Shown here: positions 42,468 to 51,039 of the stretch, in pieces
Numbering within the stretch: position 1 is the first letter of the stretch
Layout: every line of letters starts with the position of its first letter
Source: Candidatus Caldisaccharidevorator malaysiensis
Lineage (GTDB): Bacteria > Armatimonadota > Fervidibacteria > Fervidibacterales > Fervidibacteraceae
Length of the DNA: 61,113 nucleotides
NCBI GenBank assembly: GCA_025057575.1
Contig: JANXBO010000012.1
Span: forward strand, 1-61,113
Reading direction: 5' to 3'
Program-made: the position numbers and the translations under genes
The notes under the pieces: model-generated
The model's input: the letters and a program-made list of their open reading frames with translations, nothing else
Told to the model about the DNA's origin: nothing
Databases searched by the model: none

Positions 42468-43821
42468 GGAGCGGACGAAGAAGCGTGTGACAGCGGTCCC
42501 AGTAAGCACAAAAGGGAAGGTGGTTTTTTTGGAAGGCCAATGGGAAGTGACGGACAAGCGGGTGTCGGTGATCGGGCTGGGCTACGCCGGTTTACCCCTT
42601 GCGCTGGCGTTCGCAAGGGCGGGCATTTTGACGGTCGGCATTGATATCAGTGAAGAAAAAGTTAATTTACTGAAAAACGGAAAATCTTACTTGACTGATG
42701 TGAACGATGATCAAGTTCGCCAAGTTCAAGATCTTTTCCAGCCGACGACGGACTACGCTGCTGTTGAAGGGAGCACGGCTGTGATCATCTGCGTCCCGAC
42801 GCCGGTTAAAGAAGCGGGGGAACCTGATGTCTCGGCTGTCATCAATGCTGGTGAGCGACTCGGTCCTTTCGTTAAGCGCGGAATGTTGATCGTTCTTCAA
42901 AGCACGACCTTTCCCGGCACGACGGAAGAAATCCTCCGTCCCATCTTGGAGAGGCGTTCGGGATTGCAGGCGGGACAGGACTTTTGCCTGGCTTATTCTC
43001 CAGAGCGGATTGACCCCGGAAACAAAGAATACAATTTGACCAACACACCCAAACTGGTAGGCGGTTGCGCTTCCTGCTGTTCTGAACGAGCCAAAAGGCT
43101 TTTTGAAAACATTGTCACAAAAGCCCCGATTTACATTCTCACGAGTCCTCGAGTGGCAGAAGCAGCCAAACTTTTTGAGAATACCTTCCGTTTCATCAAC
43201 ATTGCCCTTGTGAACGAATTGGCGTACATCTGTAGGGCGTTGGGGATCTCCGTTTGGGAAGTTCTGGACGCCGCTGCGACCAAACCTTTTGGCTTTACCA
43301 AGTTCACTCCGGGACCTGGGGCAGGAGGGCACTGCATCCCGGTTGATCCCCTTTACCTTCTCTGGAACGGAAGGCGCTTTAACCAGGAGTCGCGCTTCAT
43401 CCAATTAGCCCACGAAATCAACAATGCCATGCCCCACATCATCGTCAACATCGTCGCCGATGTTTTGAACGAACGGGGCTTACCGGTCAGGGACCGAACC
43501 TTCCTAATCCTCGGAGTTGCCTACAAGCCCGATGTGAACGATCCTCGTCATTCACCGGCTTTGCCCATTATGGATCTCTTAATGAGAAAAAAAGGAATTG
43601 TTTTTTACCATGACCCGTTTATTGATAAAATCTCCTTCAACTCGTGGACTGCCGAATCGGTCCCATTGAGTCAAGAACTATTGCACAGCTGTGACTGCGT
43701 GATCATCGTCACGCCTCATTCCTGTTACGACTGGCGTTGGATCGTAGATAATGCCCGTCTTGTGGTGGACACAAGGGGAGTCACCCGTCATCTTATGGCA
43801 AAAAATGTGGTGCTTCTTTGA
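42466..43821 (+). CDS. UDP-sugar / nucleotide-sugar 6-dehydrogenase (WecC/WbpA-like)
   Basis: About 451 residues if begun at ATG 42466; that ATG overlaps a TATAAT, and GTG 42547 (giving TDKRVSVIGLG) is an equally good start. The NAD-binding VIGLGYAGLPLALAFA is followed by VDGID-type sequence, CVPTPV, QSTTFPGTTEE, SPERIDPGN, the Lys/Asn region AEAAKLFENTFRFINIALVNE and GPGAGGHCIPVDPLYL with the catalytic Cys. It oxidises UDP-GlcNAc or a similar sugar to a uronate for surface polysaccharide. The SLBB export gene starts 16 bp downstream. Confidence 0.92.
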   Translation: MERTKKRVTAVPVSTKGKVVFLEGQWEVTDKRVSVIGLGYAGLPLALAFARAGILTVGIDISEEKVNLLKNGKSYLTDVNDDQVRQVQDLFQPTTDYAAVEGSTAVIICVPTPVKEAGEPDVSAVINAGERLGPFVKRGMLIVLQSTTFPGTTEEILRPILERRSGLQAGQDFCLAYSPERIDPGNKEYNLTNTPKLVGGCASCCSERAKRLFENIVTKAPIYILTSPRVAEAAKLFENTFRFINIALVNELAYICRALGISVWEVLDAAATKPFGFTKFTPGPGAGGHCIPVDPLYLLWNGRRFNQESRFIQLAHEINNAMPHIIVNIVADVLNERGLPVRDRTFLILGVAYKPDVNDPRHSPALPIMDLLMRKKGIVFYHDPFIDKISFNSWTAESVPLSQELLHSCDCVIIVTPHSCYDWRWIVDNARLVVDTRGVTRHLMAKNVVLL

Positions 43822-43836
43822 AAGAGGAGAATTGTC

Positions 43837-45720
43837 ATGGGGCGCATCAGACTGCTTTACCTATTGACTGTTTGTCTCGTCGCTTCAGGATGGGTGGGTC
43901 TTGCTGCCCAAGATCGCTATCGCCTCCAACCCGGAGACATCTTGACAGTGACGGTCTTGGGCGAACCCGACTTGACGGGAGAATTACTGGTAGATCCGGA
44001 CGGTTTTATCCGGCTTCCGTTAGTTGGATCTCTGTTGGTGGCTGGTTTTACTCTTGATGATGTCCAGTCAAAACTGTCGTCGGAGTTGAGCAAATACCTT
44101 CGTCAGCCCCGTGTATCGGTCGCTCTTAAGCAGATGGGTCCCCTCTCCCGAAGAGTCTATGTTTTAGGAGAAGTCAAGACTCCGGGCGCCTTTTTGCTCC
44201 CACTGGGGGGGCAGCCGACCCTCTTAGACGCCATCGGTCTGGCGGGTGGTCTTACGGACCGCGCCGATACGAGTCGGATCCGCCTCATCCGGTCCAACGG
44301 GCAGTCCCAGACCCTGGACCTGCGAGCGACTCTGAGTCCCGTCGGAGTCGGACCGGGGCTGGTAGGGATCGGACCTGGTGATCTAATCTGGGTGCCCAAG
44401 GCCTTCATCACGGTCACTGCTATCGGCGCTGTGGCAAAGGGTGGACTAATTCAAATCTCGTCGGGCGGAAGTTTATTGGAAGCTATCTCGGCTGCCGGTG
44501 GAGTGACTGATCCTGCTGCTATCGTCAAGGTCTTTCGTGGCGGCGTAGAAGTGTTACGATCGTCTTGGACAGAAGTTGCGCAAGAAGGATTTCCGGGGTT
44601 CCCAATTCAAGAGGGAGACACGGTCTTGGTGGTTGGTCAACAGGCTTTGGGCATAACGCTTGCGGGGTCCGTGAGAGAACCAGGTGTTTACGATTTAGGA
44701 GGCAACCCGACCCTTCTAACAGCCCTTTCCCGAGGAGGACCCTTGGACCTTCAGACACCTCTCAAAGTCCGTCTTCTTCGGGCTGGGCATCAGGTCGTGG
44801 AGGTAGTGTGGGATCCAACAGCACCCACGCCGATTGCGGAACTGTCTACGCCCCTTCGGTCTGGGGACCTTGTTCTTGTGGAGCCTTTTTTGATCCGAGC
44901 CACCCTGGTCGGTCCCGTGTCTAAACCAGGCACCCACTTTTTGAGGTCGGGGGCAACCCTTTTGGACCTGCTGGCGAAAGGAGAAAACATCGGCGTTAGT
45001 GCCGACCTGTCCAGCGCCACTCTGGTGAGAAAAGAACAGTCTCGGCAAGTTGATCTACTGAAAATCCTGTGGGAGGGAGAATTGGATGCAAACGAGGAAG
45101 TGCACGACGGCGATGTCCTCATCATACCGACCGCCCGAAAAGTGTGGGTTGTCGGTGCCGTGAACAGACCGGGCAGTTTTGACTATCTGCCGAATATGAC
45201 GGCTGTGGACGCCATTGCCACTGCCGGCGGACCCGTCAGCGCAGAGGTCGCCGACCTTTCGGCAGTCCAAATATCGTCAGGGACATCAGTCAGAACCGTC
45301 AATTTAGAGCAGGCTTTCCGGGGGGGTCCGCCTCCCATTGAGCCTATCAGACCCGGAGATGTGATCGTTGTCCCTGAGAGAGCGAAGGCTTATGTTTATG
45401 GTGGAGTCTTGAAACCCGGCGCCGTGCGGGTTGAAAAAGGAAGCACAGTGCTGACGATCCTTAGCCAAGCGGGGGGACCCGTCCCTGATGCCCGATTGGA
45501 CGAATCGTTTTTAGTCAGGGTCATCGGCGACAAGCCCGTTCTTTTGAGACTGGACCTGGACCGTGCTCTTAAGAGGGGAGACCTTTCTCAGGCTCCTCAG
45601 GTGCTGGCAGGGGACGTCCTGTTTATCCCCACCCGACGAAGAACTGATCCGGGAAGAATTATCGGCTTGGGAGCCAGCGTTGCGACGGCTCTTTTCTACT
45701 TAAGCCGGATCGGTCAGTAG
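43837..45720 (+). CDS. Multi-SLBB polysaccharide export protein (Wza-like)
   Basis: 627 residues; AAAGAGGAGAA precedes ATG 43837. Signal peptide 1-24 (LLYLLTVCLVASGWVGLAA), then the Poly_export domain (YRLQPGDILTVTVLGEPDL, DGFIRLPLVGSLLVAG). About six SLBB beta-grasp repeats follow, each opening with a VxVxGxVxxPG-type strand (VYVLGEVKTPGAF, ITLAGSVREPGVY, ATLVGPVSKPGTH, VWVVGAVNRPGSF, AYVYGGVLKPGAV). The C-terminus has a hydrophobic helix (IIGLGASVATALFYL). Wza forms an outer-membrane channel for capsule/EPS; this long version resembles the extended forms in non-proteobacterial diderms. No lipobox Cys. Confidence 0.92.
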   Translation: MGRIRLLYLLTVCLVASGWVGLAAQDRYRLQPGDILTVTVLGEPDLTGELLVDPDGFIRLPLVGSLLVAGFTLDDVQSKLSSELSKYLRQPRVSVALKQMGPLSRRVYVLGEVKTPGAFLLPLGGQPTLLDAIGLAGGLTDRADTSRIRLIRSNGQSQTLDLRATLSPVGVGPGLVGIGPGDLIWVPKAFITVTAIGAVAKGGLIQISSGGSLLEAISAAGGVTDPAAIVKVFRGGVEVLRSSWTEVAQEGFPGFPIQEGDTVLVVGQQALGITLAGSVREPGVYDLGGNPTLLTALSRGGPLDLQTPLKVRLLRAGHQVVEVVWDPTAPTPIAELSTPLRSGDLVLVEPFLIRATLVGPVSKPGTHFLRSGATLLDLLAKGENIGVSADLSSATLVRKEQSRQVDLLKILWEGELDANEEVHDGDVLIIPTARKVWVVGAVNRPGSFDYLPNMTAVDAIATAGGPVSAEVADLSAVQISSGTSVRTVNLEQAFRGGPPPIEPIRPGDVIVVPERAKAYVYGGVLKPGAVRVEKGSTVLTILSQAGGPVPDARLDESFLVRVIGDKPVLLRLDLDRALKRGDLSQAPQVLAGDVLFIPTRRRTDPGRIIGLGASVATALFYLSRIGQ

Positions 45721-45744
45721 ACAATGACTTGACAGACTTGACAG

Positions 45745-45833
45745 CGGAGCGGCGGGGATTCGAACCCCGGAGAGCGCTTTCGCACCCTACCCGGTTTCCA
45801 GCCGGGTCCCTTCGTCCTCTCGGGCACCGCTCC
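45745..45833 (-). tRNA. tRNA-Ser (anticodon GGA)
   Basis: Minus strand: acceptor GGAGCGG/CCGCTCC, anticodon stem CCCGG/CCGGG around CTGGAAA, long variable arm, T loop TTCGAAT. Reads TCC/TCT. Confidence 0.95.
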
Positions 45834-45846
45834 GTCTCCTGACTGG

Positions 45847-45936
45847 CGGAGGGACGGGGATTTGAACCCCGGAGGGGTCTTTTGGACCCCTACGCGATTT
45901 CGAGTCGCGCCCCTTCGGCCTCTCGGGCATCCCTCC
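45847..45936 (-). tRNA. tRNA-Ser (anticodon CGA)
   Basis: Minus strand: acceptor GGAGGGA/TCCCTCC, anticodon stem CGCGA/TCGCG around CTCGAAA, long variable arm, T loop TTCAAAT. Reads TCG. Thirteen bases from the Ser-GGA tRNA, same direction. Confidence 0.95.
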
Positions 45937-45955
45937 ATTTTTATTCTAACCAGTA

Positions 45956-46033
45956 AAGGATGACAAAGAGAGGCAGAAGAGGATGATGACAAAGAGAAGC
46001 AAAAGAGGATGATGACAAAGAGAAGCAAAAGAG
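45956..46033. repeat. 26-bp tandem repeat, three copies
   Basis: Two perfect copies (45982-46007, 46008-46033) of a purine-rich unit starting GATGATGACAAAGAGAAGC, preceded by a copy with about three mismatches. It lies in the gap between the tRNA-Ser pair and the GlmL-like gene and encodes nothing obvious. Confidence 0.9.
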
Positions 46034-46063
46034 GATGATCATCCCCCTCACGCTGAAGGACCG

Positions 46064-47893
46064 CTACGAAGCAAAGAGGGTGGCGACGGATCTCAACTCT
46101 TGTGCTGTATAGGATCCCGAGGACACCAACCAGTTGCGCATCTTCTCCGCACGCTCGGAAGGATTGGGTGGCAAGGTCAACGGTCTGCCCCGAGCGTCCA
46201 CGATCAATCCAACCACCCCTCCGCTGACCATCCGCTCTACCGTCTTGCCCCGACCGGCTCCCGCGTCAAAGCCTTTGGTGGGCTCAAAACGAACCAACAC
46301 TTCTTCTTCTGGGTCCACCGGAAACAGACTGATGGTGCCCAAAAGCACTTTTTCCGGACCGATGTTATAGCGTTTCCCGCTGATATAGAGATTTCCCACC
46401 ACATCCCCTGTTTTGCCGGTGCCCGATGGTGCTAACGCCCAGCCGAGAGGAATCAGACAGTCCCTCCAAAAAACTTCTGTAGCAATCGCTGGTTCTACCG
46501 TTGATAACACACCCAAGTGGGGCATCATAAAGATGCTATCAACAGTCAGTCGGGTGAAACCCTCCGGCTGCCAGGCGTCCAGCAACATCAACGCTGCCTG
46601 ATGACGGCGTGGTGCGTGAGACAGAACTCCCCCACTCCCAATAAGAAGATCAACCACCATCATATCCACAATCGTCTGCCCAGAAACCTCTGCCGTTAAG
46701 ATTTCCCCTACGGTCCGCTGGATATGCACTCCCCGCAGGGTGACAGCCAGTTGCTTGTGATGCTCCAAAGACAGCCGTAAAGCCTCTCGGGCGACTGCCT
46801 GCTCCATTAACAAATCGTCCAATGTCTGGGGCACCGTCGTCGGACGCACCATTTTGTTCCTCAGACGCTTGCGCAGTTCTGCTTCCGACATATCAAAGGG
46901 CAGCCAGCGGCGAATATTTTCTATCCCTGTTTCGGCTAACACATTTCCGATGCTGTAACTCATCCCTAAATTGGCGGAAACGGTTCTATTGAACACGTTG
47001 TTGAAAACACTAAAAATGTCGGTCGTTGCCCCACCGATGTCCACGGCTAACACATTAATCTCCTCAGATCGAGCAACCTCCTCCACCAGTTTTCCGACTG
47101 CCATCGGTGTCGGCATTATCGGAGCGCTGACCCACTCTATCAGTTTGTTGTAACCAGGAGCCTGCTGCATCACGTGCTCTAAGAAAAGTTGGTGAATCGC
47201 CTCACGGGCAGGTCCCAAGTTCTCTCTGTCCAGCACAGGGCGAATGTTGTCGACGATCCGCAGGTCAAAGGCGCTTCCCAAGAGAGAACGAATGCTGTCG
47301 CGTGCGTCCCGATTTCCAGCAAAAATGACCGGCAGTCGGTAACCGATGCCCAGTCGGGGCTTCGGATCTGCGCTCAGCAGCAGTTCCGCCAGTTCCACGA
47401 CGTGCGTGATCGTCCCCCCGTCGGTCCCTCCCGCCAACAGGACCATATCGGGACGAAGGCTCCGGATTCTCTGAATTCTCTCGTAGTCTTTCCGACCATC
47501 ATCTATAGCGATGACGTCCATTACAATGGCACCGGCGCCGAGGGCTGCTCTTTGCGCACTTTCCCCCGTCATTTTTTTCACCACCCCCATCACCATCATC
47601 TGAAGCCCTCCGCCGGCACTGGAAGTTGATACATAAAGGTCGGCGCCCTTGCTTCCTGAGTCTTGCGACCGCACAAAGACTTTTCTCTCGTTAAGGAGAT
47701 CTCTTCCCGTTACCTCTTCCAGTTCTCCCACTGCATTCAGAACTCCGATCGTCACATCATCAAAAGGGGCTTCCACCGTCGTCGGTGCCTCTCCCCTTGA
47801 AATCAAACGGTAGGAGTTATCCACCTTCTCAATCAGAATTGCTTTGGTCGTTGTGCTTCCGCAGTCGGTGGCGACAATTCGTTCAATTCCCAA
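46064..47893 (-). CDS. GlmL/MutL family protein (B12-dependent mutase accessory ATPase)
   Basis: 609 residues. Start TTG 47893 after AGGGGTGAGG. An ASKHA (actin/Hsp70-like) ATPase: phosphate-1 loop DCGSTTTKAILIE at about residues 9-21, VLLAGGTDGG near 150, and VDIGGATTDIFSVF (phosphate-2) near 285. The length and sequence match the GlmL/MutL family encoded with glutamate mutase or ornithine aminomutase, which is thought to reactivate these adenosylcobalamin enzymes. No mutase subunit gene lies next to it here. Cytosolic. Confidence 0.85.
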   Translation of the reverse strand: MGIERIVATDCGSTTTKAILIEKVDNSYRLISRGEAPTTVEAPFDDVTIGVLNAVGELEEVTGRDLLNERKVFVRSQDSGSKGADLYVSTSSAGGGLQMMVMGVVKKMTGESAQRAALGAGAIVMDVIAIDDGRKDYERIQRIRSLRPDMVLLAGGTDGGTITHVVELAELLLSADPKPRLGIGYRLPVIFAGNRDARDSIRSLLGSAFDLRIVDNIRPVLDRENLGPAREAIHQLFLEHVMQQAPGYNKLIEWVSAPIMPTPMAVGKLVEEVARSEEINVLAVDIGGATTDIFSVFNNVFNRTVSANLGMSYSIGNVLAETGIENIRRWLPFDMSEAELRKRLRNKMVRPTTVPQTLDDLLMEQAVAREALRLSLEHHKQLAVTLRGVHIQRTVGEILTAEVSGQTIVDMMVVDLLIGSGGVLSHAPRRHQAALMLLDAWQPEGFTRLTVDSIFMMPHLGVLSTVEPAIATEVFWRDCLIPLGWALAPSGTGKTGDVVGNLYISGKRYNIGPEKVLLGTISLFPVDPEEEVLVRFEPTKGFDAGAGRGKTVERMVSGGVVGLIVDARGRPLTLPPNPSERAEKMRNWLVSSGSYTAQELRSVATLFAS

Positions 47894-47908
47894 CAGTCCT
47901 CACCCCTT

Positions 47909-48562
47909 TTAGGGAGGCTCTAACACCCATATCTCCGTGTCCTTCGGCAGTGTTCCTTTAGAGAGGGATACCTCGCTCTTTTGTATTTTTCGGACTCCTT
48001 TTTTACCTTTCAAAAAATCTTCAACGGGTGCCAAAACCGTCACCTTGCTCTTGGGATGTCGGTAGTGCATTGGAATAACGACTTTGGGGCGCACCATCTC
48101 TGTCAGTTTCCAAGCATCCTTAGCGTCTATTGTAAAATACCCGCCCACGGGAACCAAAAGGACATCCACGGGACCGACGGACTTAACATCTGATTCGGAC
48201 GGCAATACACCCAGGTCGCCGCAGTGGGCGATCACCAAACCTCCCGCCTCAATGATAAAAACCGTGTTCTCTCCTCTTCCGTTGCCGTGGGATGTCTTGT
48301 AGCCCCGAATGGTCACGGCACCCACTTTATACTCACCGGGTTGGTCAATGATCTTGGGTTTGCCCTTTACGGCTTGGAGGTGACGATGATCAAAGTGATG
48401 GTGAGATATTAAAACCACATCAGGGGCGACAGAAAAAGGAGTATACCCTACCCTATCGGCTGGAAAAGGGTCTATCAAGATCGTCTGCTTTCCGATGGTG
48501 AAGAGAAAACAAGCGTGCCCCAGCCACTTTAACAGGATCGCTTTTCCAGCAGCGATCGCCAT
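47909..48562 (-). CDS. MBL-fold hydrolase, UPF0173-like
   Basis: 217 residues; ATG 48562 has AAGGAGGTG six bases before, better than the GTG/ATG extension to 48571. ILLKWLGHACFLF opens the UPF0173/UlaG-like fold, with the metal motif SHHHFDHRH, then GENTVFIIEAGGLVIAHCGDLG, VDVLLVPVGGYFTID and VVIPMHYRHP. Related proteins hydrolyse lactones or phosphodiesters; the substrate is unknown. Likely co-transcribed with the oxidoreductase upstream (13 bp) and GlmL-like gene downstream. Confidence 0.88.
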   Translation of the reverse strand: MAIAAGKAILLKWLGHACFLFTIGKQTILIDPFPADRVGYTPFSVAPDVVLISHHHFDHRHLQAVKGKPKIIDQPGEYKVGAVTIRGYKTSHGNGRGENTVFIIEAGGLVIAHCGDLGVLPSESDVKSVGPVDVLLVPVGGYFTIDAKDAWKLTEMVRPKVVIPMHYRHPKSKVTVLAPVEDFLKGKKGVRKIQKSEVSLSKGTLPKDTEIWVLEPP

Positions 48563-48575
48563 CTTCCACACCTCC

Positions 48576-49613
48576 TTAAGTTAAGGGGAGGGATATGGGC
48601 TGCCCTGAAAAATGGGAGCGGACGGCACCTTCTGCCACCTCAATCGCCCATTGCCCATCTCTTCCTGAACAGATCGGTTCCTTCCCCGACCGCACGCAGT
48701 CAAAGAAATGGATCAATTCTTGACGATAGCCGTCTGCCGTCGCCCCCCAATCGGATTCCCAAGGGTGGGTTTCAACCGGTTCGTCTCCAAACTCGTGGAG
48801 AAAAAGGGCGCTGACCGCCCTCCCTTCGGGGTCGGGGAAGTGGATACTTCCTTTCGGTCCGATCAAATCTAAATGGGGACGGACTTTTCGGTACCGGATC
48901 AAACCCCATCCAAAGCCCGGCAAAGCCCAGCATTCGCTCCAAAAAGCCTCGTGACCGTCTTGATAGTCCACGATCAGAAGGGTCGTGTCAAAGGCGGTCG
49001 TCTCGTCTGGTTTCAATTTAGCAAGGCGTGCGTAGACTCGTTTTGGAGTGCCTAAAAGCCAGTTGTAAAAGTCCAGCCAGTGAGAATTTTCCCACAGGGG
49101 ACCACCCCCCATATCGGCATCGTGAATCCATCGGGCTGGTGACCCTCTCGTCATCGCCCAGGAGTCGCGGACAAAGACCGGCTGACCAATTTGGGGCAGC
49201 CATTCCTTAATTTTCTGAGCGTCCCGGCTGAAGCGCATCACATAGCCAATTTGAAGGCACAATCCAGACTTTTTCACCTCCTCATTCATCTGCCGGCACT
49301 GCTCTACGCTCATCGCCATCGGCTTTTCACAAAAGATGTGCTTCCCCGCTCGGGCGGCAGCGATCACGATCTGGCTGTGAAACCCCTGAGGGACAAGGAC
49401 CAAAACGGTCCGCACCCGATCATCAGCCAAAACCGCTTCATAGTCAGTGACCCAATAGGGAACGGAAAACTGTTCTGCCCGTCTCCGGGCAGCTTCCTCC
49501 CGAATGTCGCAGACCACCCGAACCTCTACATTATTTATTGTCAACAGGTTGGTTAGGTGAGTCCCGCTAATCCCTCCGCAACCGATCACCCCGACACCGA
49601 TGCGTTCCGTCAA
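48576..49613 (-). CDS. Gfo/Idh/MocA family oxidoreductase
   Basis: 345 residues. TTG 49613 overlaps the TGA of the upstream gene (TTGA) and follows AGGAGATG. Rossmann fold IGVGVIGCGGISGTHL at the N-terminus, then the family motif CEKPMAMSVEQCRQM (about 93-107) and the substrate domain with WIHDADMGGGPLWENSHWLDFYNWL (the conserved Gly/His/Asp block; His is the usual catalytic base). No Tat signal, unlike the copy at 21903, so this one is cytosolic. Its sugar substrate is unknown. Confidence 0.92.
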   Translation of the reverse strand: MTERIGVGVIGCGGISGTHLTNLLTINNVEVRVVCDIREEAARRRAEQFSVPYWVTDYEAVLADDRVRTVLVLVPQGFHSQIVIAAARAGKHIFCEKPMAMSVEQCRQMNEEVKKSGLCLQIGYVMRFSRDAQKIKEWLPQIGQPVFVRDSWAMTRGSPARWIHDADMGGGPLWENSHWLDFYNWLLGTPKRVYARLAKLKPDETTAFDTTLLIVDYQDGHEAFWSECWALPGFGWGLIRYRKVRPHLDLIGPKGSIHFPDPEGRAVSALFLHEFGDEPVETHPWESDWGATADGYRQELIHFFDCVRSGKEPICSGRDGQWAIEVAEGAVRSHFSGQPISLPLT

Positions 49614-50404
49614 CTCTTTTCATCTCCTTTCGGTTTTTCCGTTCCTTCTTTTTGCGGGGCTTTGTTCTCTGGCTCTTCCTTTGCTGGCGGAGCTGGTTCT
49701 CCTGGCGAAGCGGTCGCCGTCACAGCAAGGAGACCTTGCTCTGCCAATTGATCACGGTATTTTTTCAAGTCAATCAGCAATTGCTCCAGTCGGGCAATCA
49801 ACTGGTCCAGGCTGGCAATTCCGTGCGCCGCCTCATAGACCTCAAATTCACCCAGAGCCATATAAAGATCGCTTCCGTGGTTTCTCAGGATCCGCAACTT
49901 GACGAACCTTGCCTCTGCTGGTGAAAAGTAGAACTCTTGTCTTTTCTTTTCGTTCCTTAAAGTTCCCACCAGGACCAATTTCCACGGACCGTCCTGGGTC
50001 TGGGTGCTGACCCAAACCTCAAAGTCCCTCGCTGCCCTCCCAATAAAAACGGGGTCTGGTATGGTCGGGTCTAGCACGACCTTATTAATCAGTTTTGTCT
50101 CTCGCCCCTTAAAAGCAAAGACGATCTCGTGGGGTCCTTTCGCGTTCTTAGACGCCCAGCCGTTAGAGCCCGTTCGGGGCTGGCGTCCGTCCCAAACGGT
50201 CCCGTCAATCAAGTTTGCTGCCGTCCAGTTTTCATCGTCAAACTGGCTCGTGAAAGATACTACCGTGCCACCGTTCGCCCTTCCAACAAGGTTCACGGTC
50301 CCGCTTAAGATCACAGGTTTGGAGGATGTCACGGGCGGTGCCGTTGTCTGGCAGTGGGCGACTCCACAAAAAAGAAGGGTTAGTAGCGCCATCCTCTTCC
50401 TCAT
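49610..50404 (-). CDS. Secreted F5/8 type C (discoidin)-like protein
   Basis: 264 residues. ATG 50404 has GGAGGGATC eight bases upstream and begins a signal peptide (MALLTLLFCGVAHC region). Residues about 25-180 match a discoidin-type beta-sandwich: FDDENWTAANLIDGTVWDG and the closing ARFVKLRILRNHGSDLYMALGEFEVYE. These domains bind carbohydrates or surfaces. A helical coiled-coil segment (LDQLIARLEQLLIDLKKYRDQL) and a charged Pro/Glu/Lys tail follow. Coupled to the oxidoreductase gene downstream by an overlap of four bases. Confidence 0.82.
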   Translation of the reverse strand: MRKRMALLTLLFCGVAHCQTTAPPVTSSKPVILSGTVNLVGRANGGTVVSFTSQFDDENWTAANLIDGTVWDGRQPRTGSNGWASKNAKGPHEIVFAFKGRETKLINKVVLDPTIPDPVFIGRAARDFEVWVSTQTQDGPWKLVLVGTLRNEKKRQEFYFSPAEARFVKLRILRNHGSDLYMALGEFEVYEAAHGIASLDQLIARLEQLLIDLKKYRDQLAEQGLLAVTATASPGEPAPPAKEEPENKAPQKEGTEKPKGDEKS

Positions 50405-50541
50405 CCTTTTGATCCCTCCGTAATCTGCCGACCGGTTTGTTTTAAAATCCCTTTTCCTAATGATGACAGAAAAAAGGAGTTTTCTACACCGCCTAAGTGG
50501 CAAAATGAAAGTGCGGTTTGCTGCCTAATGGAGGCGACAGA

Positions 50542-51039
50542 GTGCCAGAAAAGACCGCCGTTCAGATTGCCATCGTCTTCTTCGCATTGACGTTGGCGGG
50601 TGCCTTTACGGCATTGTTTTGGGAAGTGATGACTTTCGTTCGGGGTCGCTCCCTGATCAGCCGGCGCCAATGGCTTTGGCGGGTCGGGGGACTGATCTTC
50701 CTTTTATGTCTTCTTTCCTTGATGTTCAGCGGTGCTTTGCTGGGACGATACTACTTCCAGTTTTCCTCCCCCCGCACCGCTGCTCTTTACTGGAGCGTCT
50801 ACCTGATCATCATCCTGATCGGCGTCGTCTTTCTGATCTTGATGGCTCTCAGAGACTTGCGATGGCTTTCTTCTGAGGAATTCGCCAGGAAGGTGCAGTT
50901 ATACCAGCGCCTGGGAGAGGAGTTGAAGAGGCTGGCAAAGGATGAGAAGAGCCGTGACCCGAGTGATGACGGAAGACGAACAGTGGATGGCTCGGGCTCT
51001 TCGCCTCGCTCGCACCGTCCGCCGACCGACCAGCCCTAA
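50542..51039 (+). CDS. Small membrane protein of unknown function
   Basis: 165 residues from GTG 50542, with TGGAGGC eight bases upstream. Three hydrophobic helices are visible: VQIAIVFFALTLAGAFTALFW, VGGLIFLLCLLSLMFSGALL, and VYLIIILIGVVFLILMALRDL, followed by a charged cytosolic helix (QLYQRLGEELKRLAKDEKS). No family recognised. It overlaps ribD by about 98 bases in another frame, so one of the two starts or ends may be shorter in reality. Confidence 0.65.
   Translation: MPEKTAVQIAIVFFALTLAGAFTALFWEVMTFVRGRSLISRRQWLWRVGGLIFLLCLLSLMFSGALLGRYYFQFSSPRTAALYWSVYLIIILIGVVFLILMALRDLRWLSSEEFARKVQLYQRLGEELKRLAKDEKSRDPSDDGRRTVDGSGSSPRSHRPPTDQP

Noticed and set aside
42667-43404. 245-codon minus-strand frame opposite the UDP-sugar dehydrogenase
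   Set aside because: Shadow of a strongly conserved gene; no recognisable domain.
45714-46028. 104-codon minus-strand frame over the tRNA-Ser pair
   Set aside because: Again a translation of tRNA sequence plus the purine-rich repeat.
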